In this document: piece after piece, positions 25,853 to 34,045 of the stretch
Layout of the letters: each line of letters begins with the position of its first letter
Position numbering within the stretch: the first letter of the stretch is position 1
NCBI RefSeq assembly: GCF_018219455.1
Contig: NZ_CP056122.1
Location: 930,001-994,000, forward strand
Reading direction: 5' to 3'
DNA from: Moritella sp. 5
GTDB lineage: Bacteria; Pseudomonadota; Gammaproteobacteria; Enterobacterales; Moritellaceae
Length of the DNA: 64,000 nucleotides
Notes under the pieces: generated by a model
Told to the model about the DNA's origin: nothing
Database searches by the model: none
Seen by the model: only the letters and a program-made list of their open reading frames with translations
Made by a program: the position numbers and the translations under genes

Positions 25853-26024
25853 AAAAAAGGCATCGTTTAGGATGCCTATCTTTGCGTTAATATTGCCGGT
25901 CACTTGTGGTGACGATTATCCTAGATAAGGAGTTGTGCCTGATTGGTCGCAAGAAGGGTACTTCTATCACCGCATCGACCTGGGTTAAGGTGTCTGCTAA
26001 TCAGCTGTGGCGTTATCTTTAACT
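25853..26024 (-). ncRNA. candidate small structured RNA
   Basis: Leftward reading gives a possible promoter (-10 TATACT at 26036-26031, with ACCACA 17 bp ahead). About 170 bases follow, with several nested hairpins: GGTCG/CGACC closing at 25945-25980 around GAAG/CTTC, and GTCAC/GTGAC at 25899-25913. It ends in a terminator GGCATC/GATGCC with six T (25876-25853). There is no open frame of note. It does not match 6S, tmRNA, 4.5S, RNase P, Spot 42, GcvB or the riboswitches I know. It could be a free sRNA or an attenuated leader of the ketoacyl synthase gene 205 bp downstream. Confidence 0.4.
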
Positions 26025-26225
26025 GGGTTTAGTATAGCGAGGTTGATGGGGAGTGTGGTTGCGATGTTTGCACTAATAGTGAGTTTTTTAGCAATTACAT
26101 TTGCAGTAATAATTATAATTGGCAATAATTAACCCTAGGTGTATTATCGAGCGCTATTTGTAGTCTCTATTTTCAATTTAGAGGCAATACGAAACAAGTA
26201 AAAAGATGAAATAGGGGTGATGAAC

Positions 26226-26699
26226 ATGAAATTAGACAGAACAGATAAGTTAATTCTTAATTTAATACAAGAAAATGGCCGGATCAGTAATTTAGAATTA
26301 GCGGATAAAATTGGCTTGTCAGCGTCGCCTTGTTCCCGACGTGTGAAGCATTTAGAAGAGTTAGGCTTAATTGATAAACATGTCACCTTGCTTAACCAAG
26401 CTAAACTTGGTTTAAAGTTAACGGCTTATATCCATATTAGTATGGATCGACATACACCTGAACGTTTTGAGAATTTTGAAACTGAGATCGCCGCTATTCC
26501 AGATGTGATGGAGTGCTGTATTATTACCGGTAGTGATGCTGATTTTCAATTAAAGGTTATTGTGCCAGATATGGAACATTACCAAGAGCTACTGTTAGGA
26601 AAACTAACGGGGATTAAAGGAGTCACGGGCGTGAGATCGAGCTTTATGTTACGTAATGTTTTAAGTCGAACGGTATTACCGCTCGACCACATTAAATAG
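26226..26699 (+). CDS. Lrp/AsnC family transcriptional regulator
   Basis: The 157-residue protein has an N-terminal winged helix-turn-helix (LADKIGLSASPCSRRVKHLE) followed by the alpha-beta RAM ligand-binding and oligomerisation domain typical of Lrp/AsnC proteins. Such proteins form octamers and respond to amino acids. The target is not evident: neighbours are an opposite-strand KAS III gene and a convergent DUF3581 gene. Three start codons lie within 10 bases; the ATG at 26226 is best spaced from the AGGGG at 26213-26217. The leader carries the candidate antisense-strand RNA promoter. Confidence 0.88.
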   Translation: MKLDRTDKLILNLIQENGRISNLELADKIGLSASPCSRRVKHLEELGLIDKHVTLLNQAKLGLKLTAYIHISMDRHTPERFENFETEIAAIPDVMECCIITGSDADFQLKVIVPDMEHYQELLLGKLTGIKGVTGVRSSFMLRNVLSRTVLPLDHIK

Positions 26700-26703
26700 G
26701 TGA

Positions 26704-27420
26704 CTAGCTTGCTGCAGAAAGGTACTTGGTTTTTGCAGCTTGATAATCGGCAATGACACCATTCATTACTGATTCTTCATATGGGATTAAGCCGCTTAAT
26801 AGCATTTCTTTTTGGCCGGTACCGACTTTTTCATCACCTTCGTAGAAATCAAATTTAAAGGTGACGGTTGCACGTTTACCCTGTACGTTGATGATCGCTT
26901 CATCAAACTTCAGCGCAATACTTTTAACGTCGACACGTGTTAGGTTTATTTGCATGCATTTATACATAATTAATGCTCGAGCAGGGTTAAACATGAGATT
27001 TTCGCTGCGCATGAGCGGCACCATTATTTCAGGAAAATTCTTTCCTGAAAATTGCACATATTCTTTAATGATCTTACTGATAATTTCTTCATCATAAGAT
27101 GCGCTTCCGCCGAGCTCTAATTCCATAAATGCCTGTTCATCAGCATTCACTATCGCTGTTTTATTGTTTAATAGTGGTGAAAATTGCAGATCAACGTCAT
27201 TTTTCACCATACCGGTAAAATTAATCTTCATCGTTTCTGATAAACCGAATTTAGCCAAAGAAACAGCAAAAAGTAAATCACCTGGTACACAAAAGCGTTT
27301 ATTATCCACATCATGGATCTTGTTATAATCGTTAGCTACGGTTTTAGCAAATCGACTGGCTTGTTGTTGAGTAAAGCGAAAAGAGCTGTCTTTTTGAGAA
27401 TAGAATTCGTTTAGAAACAT
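26704..27420 (-). CDS. DUF3581 family protein
   Basis: The 238-residue cytoplasmic protein has no signal peptide or membrane helix. I recognise it as the DUF3581 family of marine gammaproteobacteria from its N-terminal pattern (FTQQQASRFAKTVANDYN, then IHDVDNKRFCVPGDLLFA). The D-N-x-I-H-D run resembles the motif of MaoC-like hotdog dehydratases, so a hotdog fold with an acyl-thioester or related ligand is possible; this is inference. Its 3' end meets the Lrp-type gene convergently with only 4 bp between the stops. Confidence 0.7.
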   Translation of the reverse strand: MFLNEFYSQKDSSFRFTQQQASRFAKTVANDYNKIHDVDNKRFCVPGDLLFAVSLAKFGLSETMKINFTGMVKNDVDLQFSPLLNNKTAIVNADEQAFMELELGGSASYDEEIISKIIKEYVQFSGKNFPEIMVPLMRSENLMFNPARALIMYKCMQINLTRVDVKSIALKFDEAIINVQGKRATVTFKFDFYEGDEKVGTGQKEMLLSGLIPYEESVMNGVIADYQAAKTKYLSAAS

Positions 27421-27581
27421 ATTTAATTAAACTACGGTAATGAAAAATCCAGTTTACATTACTTTTGTTTATAGGCAGGTCGATCCAGTTGCAAATATGA
27501 TGTTTTTAAATGTAAGTTGGATCACGTGATGGGTCTCTTACTAAATGAATGACCACATCACTTAATTATGACTGGAAATGA

Positions 27582-28022
27582 CTACTTTTTAATATCTGGA
27601 GTGACACTTCGTAAGATGCCAATACCGGTACTGAGTAACGTTGAGCTGGTTTTGAGAATCGTTTCTGCCGGCATTGATGCTGCAGATCCCATCATGGTCG
27701 GAATAAACTTTTTAAAGGCATTATCGACACCATCTTCAACTTCTTTACTGAGTTGGGGCAAGAACTCATCAATAATTTGATCTAACTCTTGTTTTACATG
27801 CGCTTCTAATTCAGGTTGTATTTCTGCAATTTTGGCTTCAATAGCGTCCGCAATGTCTTTACTTATTTGGGGGGATGCTTGACTGATCGTAGCTTCTGCT
27901 TCTGTTTTTATTAAGGTGATTTGTGTGGCTAAATAGGGCTTAATTACGTTATTGAATACATATAAAAAAGCAAGTGAAGTAAAGATGCTACTGAGTAAGG
28001 CCGTAAAGATAATTGTTAACAT
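27582..28022 (-). CDS. hypothetical membrane-anchored helical protein
   Basis: The 146-residue protein begins with one hydrophobic helix (about residues 3-25). A highly charged amphipathic section rich in Glu, Ile and Lys (about 40-105), likely coiled coil, follows, then a Ser/Thr/Pro-rich tail with a moderately hydrophobic stretch (GILRSVTP). I do not recognise a family. It has no cysteines and no catalytic motif. It lies 3' of purU on the same strand, with 136 bp between, and could be cotranscribed. Confidence 0.6.
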   Translation of the reverse strand: MLTIIFTALLSSIFTSLAFLYVFNNVIKPYLATQITLIKTEAEATISQASPQISKDIADAIEAKIAEIQPELEAHVKQELDQIIDEFLPQLSKEVEDGVDNAFKKFIPTMMGSAASMPAETILKTSSTLLSTGIGILRSVTPDIKK

Positions 28023-28158
28023 AATAAGCCATTAAATGATGAATAAGCTATTAATATTAACAATTTAGTGATTTCTGTAAAGGGATATCTGAAAGGAGGC
28101 TGGGATAGACCCAAAATAATTTATAGATCCATCCCTAGTTTATGAAATCGAAAGTGAG

Positions 28159-28992
28159 CTAGAATACGACCGTTCGGTTTTCATAAATAAATACGCGCTC
28201 TTCAAGCACCAGACGTAATGCTTTACTGAGTACTGATTTTTCTACATCTTTACCTGAACGCGCCATGTCTTCGGCGCTGTATTTATGATCTACATGAATC
28301 ACGTCTTGTAAAATAATCGGCCCTTCATCTAAGTTGTTTGTTACATAATGCGCTGTTGCACCAATAATTTTAACACCACGTTCGAACGCTTGTTTGTATG
28401 GCTGAGCGCCAATAAAAGCCGGTAAAAATGAATGATGGATATTGATGATTTTGTTTTCAAATGCAGCCACAAAATTAGGCGTTAGAATACGCATGTATTT
28501 AGCTAAAATAACATAATCAGGCTGGTATTTTGATACTGTGTCAATGATACGCTGTTCATGTTCCTCTCGGCTGATATCGAGATGAGAAACTGTGTGATAA
28601 GGCACATCAAATTTTTCTGTTAATTCAGCAAGGTTATCGTAATTACCTACCACAGCAGCGATCTCAACATCCAAACCGCCGTAATAATTCTTCATTAAAA
28701 TGTCGCCAAGGCAATGCGCTTCTTTGGTGACTAAAATAACGATGCGTTTACGACCCGCAGAAACGAGCTTACGATGTGACTCTTCAGGTAGCGCGCTATC
28801 GAGGTCGGCAAGTAAGGTTTCATCGTTGAATATTCCTTCGAGCTCGGTTCGCATAAAAAATCGATTGTGGGTGTTATCGACAAACTCGGTGTTATTGACA
28901 ATATTGAGTTGATGTTTATAACATATGTTGGTGATCTTCGAGATAAGTCCTTTTTGATCGGGACAGTCGGCCAGTAATATTTTCTTTTCCAT
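28159..28992 (-). CDS. purU: PurU formyltetrahydrofolate deformylase
   Basis: The 277-residue enzyme has an N-terminal ACT domain (LLADCPDQKGLISKITN) and a C-terminal formyltransferase-like domain. The catalytic segment NIHHSFLPAF, followed by GATAHYVT and DEGPII, carries the conserved Asn, His and Asp. It hydrolyses 10-formyl-THF to THF and formate, giving formate for PurT and balancing one-carbon pools. In E. coli PurU is controlled by methionine and glycine through the ACT domain. It neighbours ychJ, as in enterobacteria, but a MITE-like repeat now lies between them. Confidence 0.95.
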   Translation of the reverse strand: MEKKILLADCPDQKGLISKITNICYKHQLNIVNNTEFVDNTHNRFFMRTELEGIFNDETLLADLDSALPEESHRKLVSAGRKRIVILVTKEAHCLGDILMKNYYGGLDVEIAAVVGNYDNLAELTEKFDVPYHTVSHLDISREEHEQRIIDTVSKYQPDYVILAKYMRILTPNFVAAFENKIINIHHSFLPAFIGAQPYKQAFERGVKIIGATAHYVTNNLDEGPIILQDVIHVDHKYSAEDMARSGKDVEKSVLSKALRLVLEERVFIYENRTVVF

Positions 28993-29024
28993 AATATCTA
29001 CTACTTTATTTGATGTTTAATATG

Positions 29025-29160
29025 ATATATCCAAGTTACTTCAAGATGCTATATCAGAGACTAGCAGGGCAAGCCAAAAGAATGAATTCTCGACTTAATG
29101 CCTTGAAAATCCTTTCCTTTCGGTTTGCTGATTGTGCATTTTGAAGTAGCCTGGATATAT
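29025..29160. repeat. MITE-like palindromic intergenic element
   Basis: This is a 136-bp element with terminal inverted repeats of 25 bp, 22 of them matching (29025-29049 against 29136-29160). The ends read ATATATCCA and TGGATATAT. The inner part has GCAGGGCAAGCC and a CGGTTTGC-type stretch. It contains no open frame. Similar palindromes starting with ATATACCCAAGTTACTTCAA are scattered in vibrios and enterics. It sits in the 230-bp gap between ychJ and purU, close to the purU start. Confidence 0.75.
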
Positions 29161-29224
29161 GACTAAATGAAATACTTATTTCTAGTATGCCGTTAGCCAT
29201 GTTTACTGTATTTAGCAATGACGG

Positions 29225-29692
29225 TTAGCCACAGCACTTCTTATATTTTTTACCACTGCCACATAAGCAAGGATCGTTACGGCCTTGTTTTAGGGGCGCT
29301 GGGTTTAATTCGCCATTGGTATAAAACCACTGCTGGTCTTGAAATACGAAGTTGGAGCGTTCATGCAAACACGCCTCTTCTTCACCTTCTTGAAACCACG
29401 CTTTGAACTCGACAATGCCTGTCTCGCTTTCTTCATCACCTTGGCTCATCATTATTTCTAACCGTAGCCACTGGGTATGTTCGGCTGTTTCTGCAATCAA
29501 GTCTTCATTTAAATCGGCAATAAAGTCAGGGTGATGTGTTGCCATTAAATAAACGGGGATATTGTTTACATAAGCACTGTAGCGTGAACGCATCAGTTGC
29601 TCTGCGGTTACTGGTATCGCGGAACCATAAATGTATTTACCGCAGCAATCTTTAAAGGGCATTGCTAAACCACAGCTACAAGAAGTATGCAT
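29225..29692 (-). CDS. ychJ: YchJ family SEC-C motif protein
   Basis: The 155-residue protein of the UPF0225/YchJ family carries two zinc-type SEC-C clusters: [14 protein letters not shown] at the N-terminus and [14 protein letters not shown] at the C-terminus. A central alpha/beta (NTF2-like) domain has the [10 protein letters not shown] signature. The molecular role is unknown. SEC-C motifs bind zinc and, in SecA, contact SecB and the ribosome. The gene lies upstream of purU on the same strand, a pairing kept in E. coli, and begins 9 bp after a DUF2947 gene. Confidence 0.9.
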   Translation of the reverse strand: MHTSCSCGLAMPFKDCCGKYIYGSAIPVTAEQLMRSRYSAYVNNIPVYLMATHHPDFIADLNEDLIAETAEHTQWLRLEIMMSQGDEESETGIVEFKAWFQEGEEEACLHERSNFVFQDQQWFYTNGELNPAPLKQGRNDPCLCGSGKKYKKCCG

Positions 29693-29701
29693 AATGGCGC
29701 T

Positions 29702-30196
29702 TTATTTCGCTTGCTGGATAGGAGATCGAGTACCAATTAATACGGTACCGCTCTCTTTAAATGAAAGGGCTTCTTTACGTTTCGCCGAGATTAATAATGC
29801 ACCGTCATCATAGAACAAAAAGTTTTTCCAGTTACGTTTAAATGTGCCCCAATTTGTTTCAATCATATTAAAGCGTTCATAACAAAAATAAACTTTACTG
29901 TTATCATCCCAAGTTAAATGCGCGAGCACTTCTTCAGGTAATTCATTACTATCATCATTGTCCCAAGCTTGCTGCCAGTCGACTTCTTGCAACCAAGTAT
30001 TTTGGTCATGTGGCCAGTCGCCTTTACTGAATTGATCGGTAAAGTTACATTGCGAGCTAATAAGTTGGCTCCATAATTGACCGGCTCTTGCTTTGCTAAA
30101 GGGCTTGATATTAGCTAGATCATCCGCATTAACTGGTAACGACGAATGATTAAATATCCATTTTCGAGAATAAGATTCAAGTTCTATATAATTCAT
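29702..30196 (-). CDS. DUF2947 family protein
   Basis: The 164-residue, Trp-rich soluble protein resembles the DUF2947 family found in vibrios and Shewanella (RKWIFNHSSLPVNADDLA; FKRNWKNFLFYDDG). No catalytic motif is evident and the function is unknown. I prefer the ATG at 30196 over the GTG three codons earlier, because homologues begin with MNYI. It is the first gene of a compact leftward pair with ychJ. Confidence 0.65.
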   Translation of the reverse strand: MNYIELESYSRKWIFNHSSLPVNADDLANIKPFSKARAGQLWSQLISSQCNFTDQFSKGDWPHDQNTWLQEVDWQQAWDNDDSNELPEEVLAHLTWDDNSKVYFCYERFNMIETNWGTFKRNWKNFLFYDDGALLISAKRKEALSFKESGTVLIGTRSPIQQAK

Positions 30197-30292
30197 TAAT
30201 GACACTGGTTATAAGTAAAATTATTTTCAGTTTACAACATTATTAACCTTGGTGGTATCAATTACTAAGCGGACCCCAATTAAACTAGTGTA

Positions 30293-30335
30293 GTGTTATT
30301 ATAAAATATCCTAGTGGTGTTATTATAAAATATCC
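30293..30335. repeat. 24-bp tandem duplication in the yheT promoter region
   Basis: The 19-mer GTGTTATTATAAAATATCC occurs exactly twice, at 30293-30311 and 30317-30335, each preceded by CTAGTG. Each copy contains TATAAAATAT, which could serve as a -10 region, so the yheT promoter may be duplicated. Confidence 0.6.
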
Positions 30336-30391
30336 AATAAAATGCAAGGCGTTGTTTAAACAACCGATTGGTTAACTTAAGGTATTTAAAG

Positions 30392-31414
30392 ATGTTTCAA
30401 CCGAGCCAATTTCAGCCGCAGTGGTGGATTCGTAATGCGCATTTACAAACAATGCTGCCGACGATTAGCCGCCGAAATCTGACGTTTCCGACAATTAATG
30501 AAAGATTAGAACTTGAAGATGGTGATTTTCTTGATCTTGCTTGGACTGCTCTGCCGACAGTAGAAAGTAATAAACCGATTGTTATTATTTTTCATGGTCT
30601 TGAAGGCTCTGTGGAGTCGCCTTATGTCAAAGGGATCATGCATGCGGTCAGTGCGGCTGGCTGGATTGGTTTAGTCATGCACTTTCGTGGTTGTAGTGAA
30701 GAATCAAATCGTTTATTACGGGCTTATCATTCTGGTGATACAAGCGATGCAAGTTATGTCATTGGTTTGATTGCTAAGCGCTACCCTCATGCTCCGTTAT
30801 TTGCTGTCGGGTATTCGCTCGGAGGTAGTGTGTTAACGCATTATTTGGCGCAAACAGGCAAGCAATCTCAATTATTAGCAGCATCTGTTGTATCTGCACC
30901 ATTATTGTTAGCTGAAAGTGCAGAGCGGATTAAAAAAGGCTTTTCTAAAGCGTACCAACGACGATTGATTAAACGTCTGCAGGCCAGTGTAGTACGTAAA
31001 TTCGAACATTTGGATATGCGCACGGCGTTGAATTTGACGACCAAGCAAGTCAAAAAATTAAATACGTTTGTTGAATTTGATGATCGTGTGACAGCGCCGC
31101 TACATGGTTTTAAAGATGCTCTGGATTATTATCGACAATGCAGTAGTTTGCAGTTCTTACACAAGATCCAAACGCCTACATTATTTATTCATGCCGAAGA
31201 TGATCCATTTTTAACTAAAAAAGTGGTCCCTGAGCTAAAAGATATGTCGGAAAATATATTATTCGAATTAAGTCGCTATGGCGGGCACGTCGGTTTTGTA
31301 TATGGCTCAATTTTAAATCCAAAATATTGGCTGGAAGAACGAATACCCAATTGGTTTAGTGAATTTACTAAAGATAAAAATAGTATTAAAGATAAAAAGA
31401 GCAATACCAAATAG
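30392..31414 (+). CDS. yheT: YheT family alpha/beta hydrolase
   Basis: The 340-residue protein has the same length as E. coli YheT. It has the family opening FQPQWWIRNAHLQTMLPT, an oxyanion region FHGLEGS, the nucleophile elbow GYSLGGSV, a late Asp in HAEDDPFL and a catalytic His in YGGHVGFV. It is a predicted cytoplasmic esterase or lipase-like hydrolase; the natural substrate is not known. The start is the ATG at 30392, preceded by AAGG; the frame remains open upstream to a TTG but without a ribosome site. It is expressed alone, from a region with a tandem repeat. Confidence 0.88.
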   Translation: MFQPSQFQPQWWIRNAHLQTMLPTISRRNLTFPTINERLELEDGDFLDLAWTALPTVESNKPIVIIFHGLEGSVESPYVKGIMHAVSAAGWIGLVMHFRGCSEESNRLLRAYHSGDTSDASYVIGLIAKRYPHAPLFAVGYSLGGSVLTHYLAQTGKQSQLLAASVVSAPLLLAESAERIKKGFSKAYQRRLIKRLQASVVRKFEHLDMRTALNLTTKQVKKLNTFVEFDDRVTAPLHGFKDALDYYRQCSSLQFLHKIQTPTLFIHAEDDPFLTKKVVPELKDMSENILFELSRYGGHVGFVYGSILNPKYWLEERIPNWFSEFTKDKNSIKDKKSNTK

Positions 31415-31498
31415 TTAACCCTATTTAATTCACCTATTTTTTGTGATCGCAATTGCATTGGCAATGAATCTTAAAAAGTGTTCTATTTTTAATGGTAG

Positions 31499-31768
31499 CG
31501 ACTTTTTGTAGCACTATTAGAGCGCTTAGCGTGGCTGCTTGAAGATTTGGGGCTTCATGGTGTATTTTCCAGTAACTGTGATAAATGGAAACGGCAGCGA
31601 CGATTGATTATGCCTGCATTTTCTTACAACACATTGGCAAACTTTGTTCCTGACCTCAAATAATTATCCATCAATTTACAAACGACTATCGACAAAAATA
31701 GCAACGGGCACTCACCGCTTATTTCAGCAGGGCGTTTAGCTATCATCGAAGGTAAGGCTGTTATTTGA
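31499..31768 (+). pseudogene. cytochrome P450 remnant
   Basis: A frame with no start codon and an internal stop (TAA at 31661-31663) reads LGLHGVFSSNCDKW followed by KRQRRLIMPAFSYNTLANF. This matches the B'-C helix region of bacterial P450s, where W-x3-R contacts a haem propionate and GVFS-x-G-x-x-W is typical. After the stop the same frame stays open for about 35 codons without recognisable P450 sequence. The I-helix, the ExxR motif and the haem Cys loop are absent from the window. It is a decayed fragment only. Confidence 0.6.
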
Positions 31769-31773
31769 GTTAA

Positions 31774-31808
31774 TCAAAATCCCCATTAAATTATCTGAAT
31801 TAATGGGG
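31774..31808 (-). terminator. intrinsic terminator of the universal stress gene
   Basis: The stem CCCCATTAA/TTAATGGGG (31781-31808), followed leftwards by ATTTTGATT, lies 13 bp after the usp stop. Confidence 0.75.
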
Positions 31809-31820
31809 CTCATATTTATT

Positions 31821-32252
31821 TTATTTCACGATTAAGACAGGGCAGTGAGAATGGCGAGTCACTGATTCTGCGACACTGCCAATTAGGATATGCTCTAATC
31901 CAGTACGACCATGACTTGCTATGACGATCATATCACAATCAAAATTAACAGCTGCTTGCGTAATTTCCGTTGATGGGTGTCCCTCTAATACGGCTGTATG
32001 TAATGGTATGCTTGGTTTAATATCAGTGGTTAATTCATCGAGCTTTTCTTGCGTTATTTTTAGCATGTGTTCGTGAATGTCATCGGGGGTGATTGCAAGT
32101 ACTTGAAAGCTATCAAAGCCATGGATCTCATTAATCACACTGACTAAATGCAAGGTAGCATCATATTTTAATGCCATTTCTGCCGCATAGCTTATCGCTT
32201 TATTCCCTGTATTTGAAAAGTCGGTTGGGCAAAGGATATTGTTAATGGTCAT
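31821..32252 (-). CDS. universal stress protein UspA family
   Basis: This is a single Usp domain of 143 residues. It opens with NNILCPTDFS, keeps the ATP-binding Asp in PTD, and has the nucleotide loop SHGRTGLEHILIGSVAESV (G-x2-G-x9-G-S pattern), then HCPVLIVK. Such proteins bind ATP and help survival in starvation or stress. The ATG at 32252 is chosen because TAGGAG lies about 8 bases ahead; the open frame continues 22 codons upstream without support. It is a single gene with a terminator behind it. Confidence 0.9.
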   Translation of the reverse strand: MTINNILCPTDFSNTGNKAISYAAEMALKYDATLHLVSVINEIHGFDSFQVLAITPDDIHEHMLKITQEKLDELTTDIKPSIPLHTAVLEGHPSTEITQAAVNFDCDMIVIASHGRTGLEHILIGSVAESVTRHSHCPVLIVK

Positions 32253-32497
32253 GATGAGGCTCCTAGTTAAGATGGGACTAACGAAATAGTCGTGAAATAC
32301 ACTATTAAATATACTCACTTGGGGCTAGTAAACTGTTACATAGATCATAAAATATAACTTAAATATTTTATGATGACCATTTCAGTATAGGACAAGAATA
32401 TTTCAATATAAAACAAGTGCATTTAAGTTTGAAAAGAGTAATAGGCTAGCGAATCATCGCGAGCCTTCATTGTAAGGAGCTGACTATTATTGGGCTG

Positions 32498-33262
32498 TTA
32501 GAGTTGCATGGCCATTTCATCTGCAGCACTATCATGTAAATTGTTTTTTAGGTCATCGATAAATTCGATACTCACTTTGCGATCTCGTGGATATTGAATA
32601 AGATCTCCTAGCTCAGAACTGGCTAATTCTGCACCAAAAGAGTGTACTTGGATATTGCTCTCGTTCACCCCTAACGTGATAAGCTGATCATGAACTGCTA
32701 CTGCTCTTTGCTGTGCTAAATTAATGTTCAGTTCTTCTTGTCCGCTTGGATCCGCGTGACCAGATAGAACGATGCTTATTGTTGGGTTTTCTATTAAGTA
32801 ATCTGCTATTTGTGTTAACCGTGCTTGATTCGTTATATCAATCACGCTTTGATTGACGGCAAAGAGTAGGTCTAACTGTAATGCATCCAATACCAATTGT
32901 TGGTTTAACTCGTCTGTTTCTGCTATTTGCTGGATCTGTTGGTCCAAAATTAATACATCTTGTTGCAGCTGATTATTTTGCAATTCACTTGCCAATAGAT
33001 TCTCTGCTATCTGCTGGTTTTCTGAAATAAGCTGATCAGATTCAATTGATTTGTCCCAGGTATTATTAATCCAATCTCCGGCGGCAACACCGAGTATTAA
33101 GCCAATTGGACCACCTGCAATTGTGCCGACGATAATGGTTGATGAAAATACACCTGCTTTTTCCCATGTTGTTAGTGGTTCTTGTTCTGCTGCATTGGCT
33201 GAGATGCTCGTGAATGCCATTGACGTAATAAGTAATGTTTTTGCGAAGTTAGATTTTTTCAT
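32498..33262 (-). CDS. OmpA-like peptidoglycan-binding envelope protein with glycine zipper (PdsO-like)
   Basis: The 254-residue protein has a signal peptide ending in ANA. A glycine-zipper hydrophobic segment (IAGGPIGLILGVAAGDWI, about 41-60) and a Gln-rich coiled coil (about 70-130) follow. The C-terminal OmpA domain (about 130-240) has the peptidoglycan-binding pattern SGHADPSG...NLAQQRA. It should attach the outer membrane or a periplasmic complex to the cell wall. The architecture resembles PdsO, the OmpA-like partner of proteobacterial sortase systems, but no sortase, sensor or target gene is nearby, so I leave the symbol empty. Confidence 0.75.
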   Translation of the reverse strand: MKKSNFAKTLLITSMAFTSISANAAEQEPLTTWEKAGVFSSTIIVGTIAGGPIGLILGVAAGDWINNTWDKSIESDQLISENQQIAENLLASELQNNQLQQDVLILDQQIQQIAETDELNQQLVLDALQLDLLFAVNQSVIDITNQARLTQIADYLIENPTISIVLSGHADPSGQEELNINLAQQRAVAVHDQLITLGVNESNIQVHSFGAELASSELGDLIQYPRDRKVSIEFIDDLKNNLHDSAADEMAMQL

Positions 33263-33587
33263 GGTCAGTTTCCTTTTGATTAAGACTGCTTAACAAGCTA
33301 TGACTCTATTAAAGCAACCAATAAAGGCTTTTTACTGCCAACAAAATGACAAGTTAGGTATCAATAATGACGAAAAATGACAATGTTCGAAAAGAGCGAT
33401 ACCCAAGTTACTTTAACTATACATGTGCGAGAAGAATTAGATTAACGTCAATATAAAGTACTATTTTGATATCAGTGTGAGATTAAACGCGCATTAACTG
33501 TTTTCGATATCGCGTTATTTGTTATTTTAATGAAGTTATATTTAAGGGGTCAGGTCATTATTGGATGGTGCTATGGAGGGTTATACA
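33263..33587. other. intergenic stretch with half of a palindromic repeat
   Basis: No gene is seen. The text ATACCCAAGTTACTTT (33399-33414) matches one end of the element at 29025-29160 but its mirror end is missing. The leftward OmpA-like gene promoter must lie here. Confidence 0.35.
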
Positions 33588-33863
33588 TTGAAAGTTTTTT
33601 TCAGCAGCGTTATGGCGATTTTATGTGTTGCTGCATTTCATCAAGTTGATGATTATCCCGACGCTATTCTGCAACAGACACAGCCAAACACAATTGTGCT
33701 AGGGCACTGGGAAGACTTCTTTGATAACAACAGTTTTGATAATCAGAATAAACCGGTTAAAGGTGTGCGGATGACCAATATCGATGATTTTATTCAGCGG
33801 GTTGATGCGGTAAATAAGGTAGGAGCTAGAGCTATATTACCAACACCCTTTTCTTTTTTTTAA
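33588..33863 (+). pseudogene. short ORF, probable C-terminal remnant of a metallohydrolase
   Basis: This is a frame of 91 codons from a TTG preceded by GGAGG at 7 bases. The text VDDYPDAI, then IVLGHWEDFF, then a late LPTPFSFF resembles the C-terminal part of a family of MBL-fold hydrolases rather than a full protein. The hydrophobic opening could pass as a signal peptide, but it also fits an internal beta strand. No metal-binding HxHxDH motif is present here or upstream. I therefore read it as a truncated gene; an intact small secreted protein is the alternative. Confidence 0.35.
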
Positions 33864-33927
33864 TAACAGTATTTTTTAATAAAAGTATTGGTTATTGATT
33901 TACCTCGATAGAGGTGCTTGCGCCGTC

Positions 33928-33995
33928 TTACACTTGCTTACACTTTATTGTTCGAGCTTAAGTTTGCTTACAATACTTTTAGTTTAATTACACTA
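33928..33995. promoter_or_regulatory. helically phased TTACACT direct repeats
   Basis: Four copies of TTACA(C/A)T start at 33928, 33938, 33968 and 33988, at spacings of 10, 30 and 20 bp, all whole turns of the helix. They end 51 bp before the start of a regulator with two helix-turn-helix units. They may be its operator; this is inference. Confidence 0.4.
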
Positions 33996-34045
33996 TTATC
34001 ATGTGAAGTTAGTTTAATCCATATATTTTGGTCATTTATCTCCTC

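Noticed and set aside
31499-31663. Intact small gene instead of P450 remnant
   Set aside because: No start codon with a ribosome site, and the text is an internal P450 segment rather than an independent fold.
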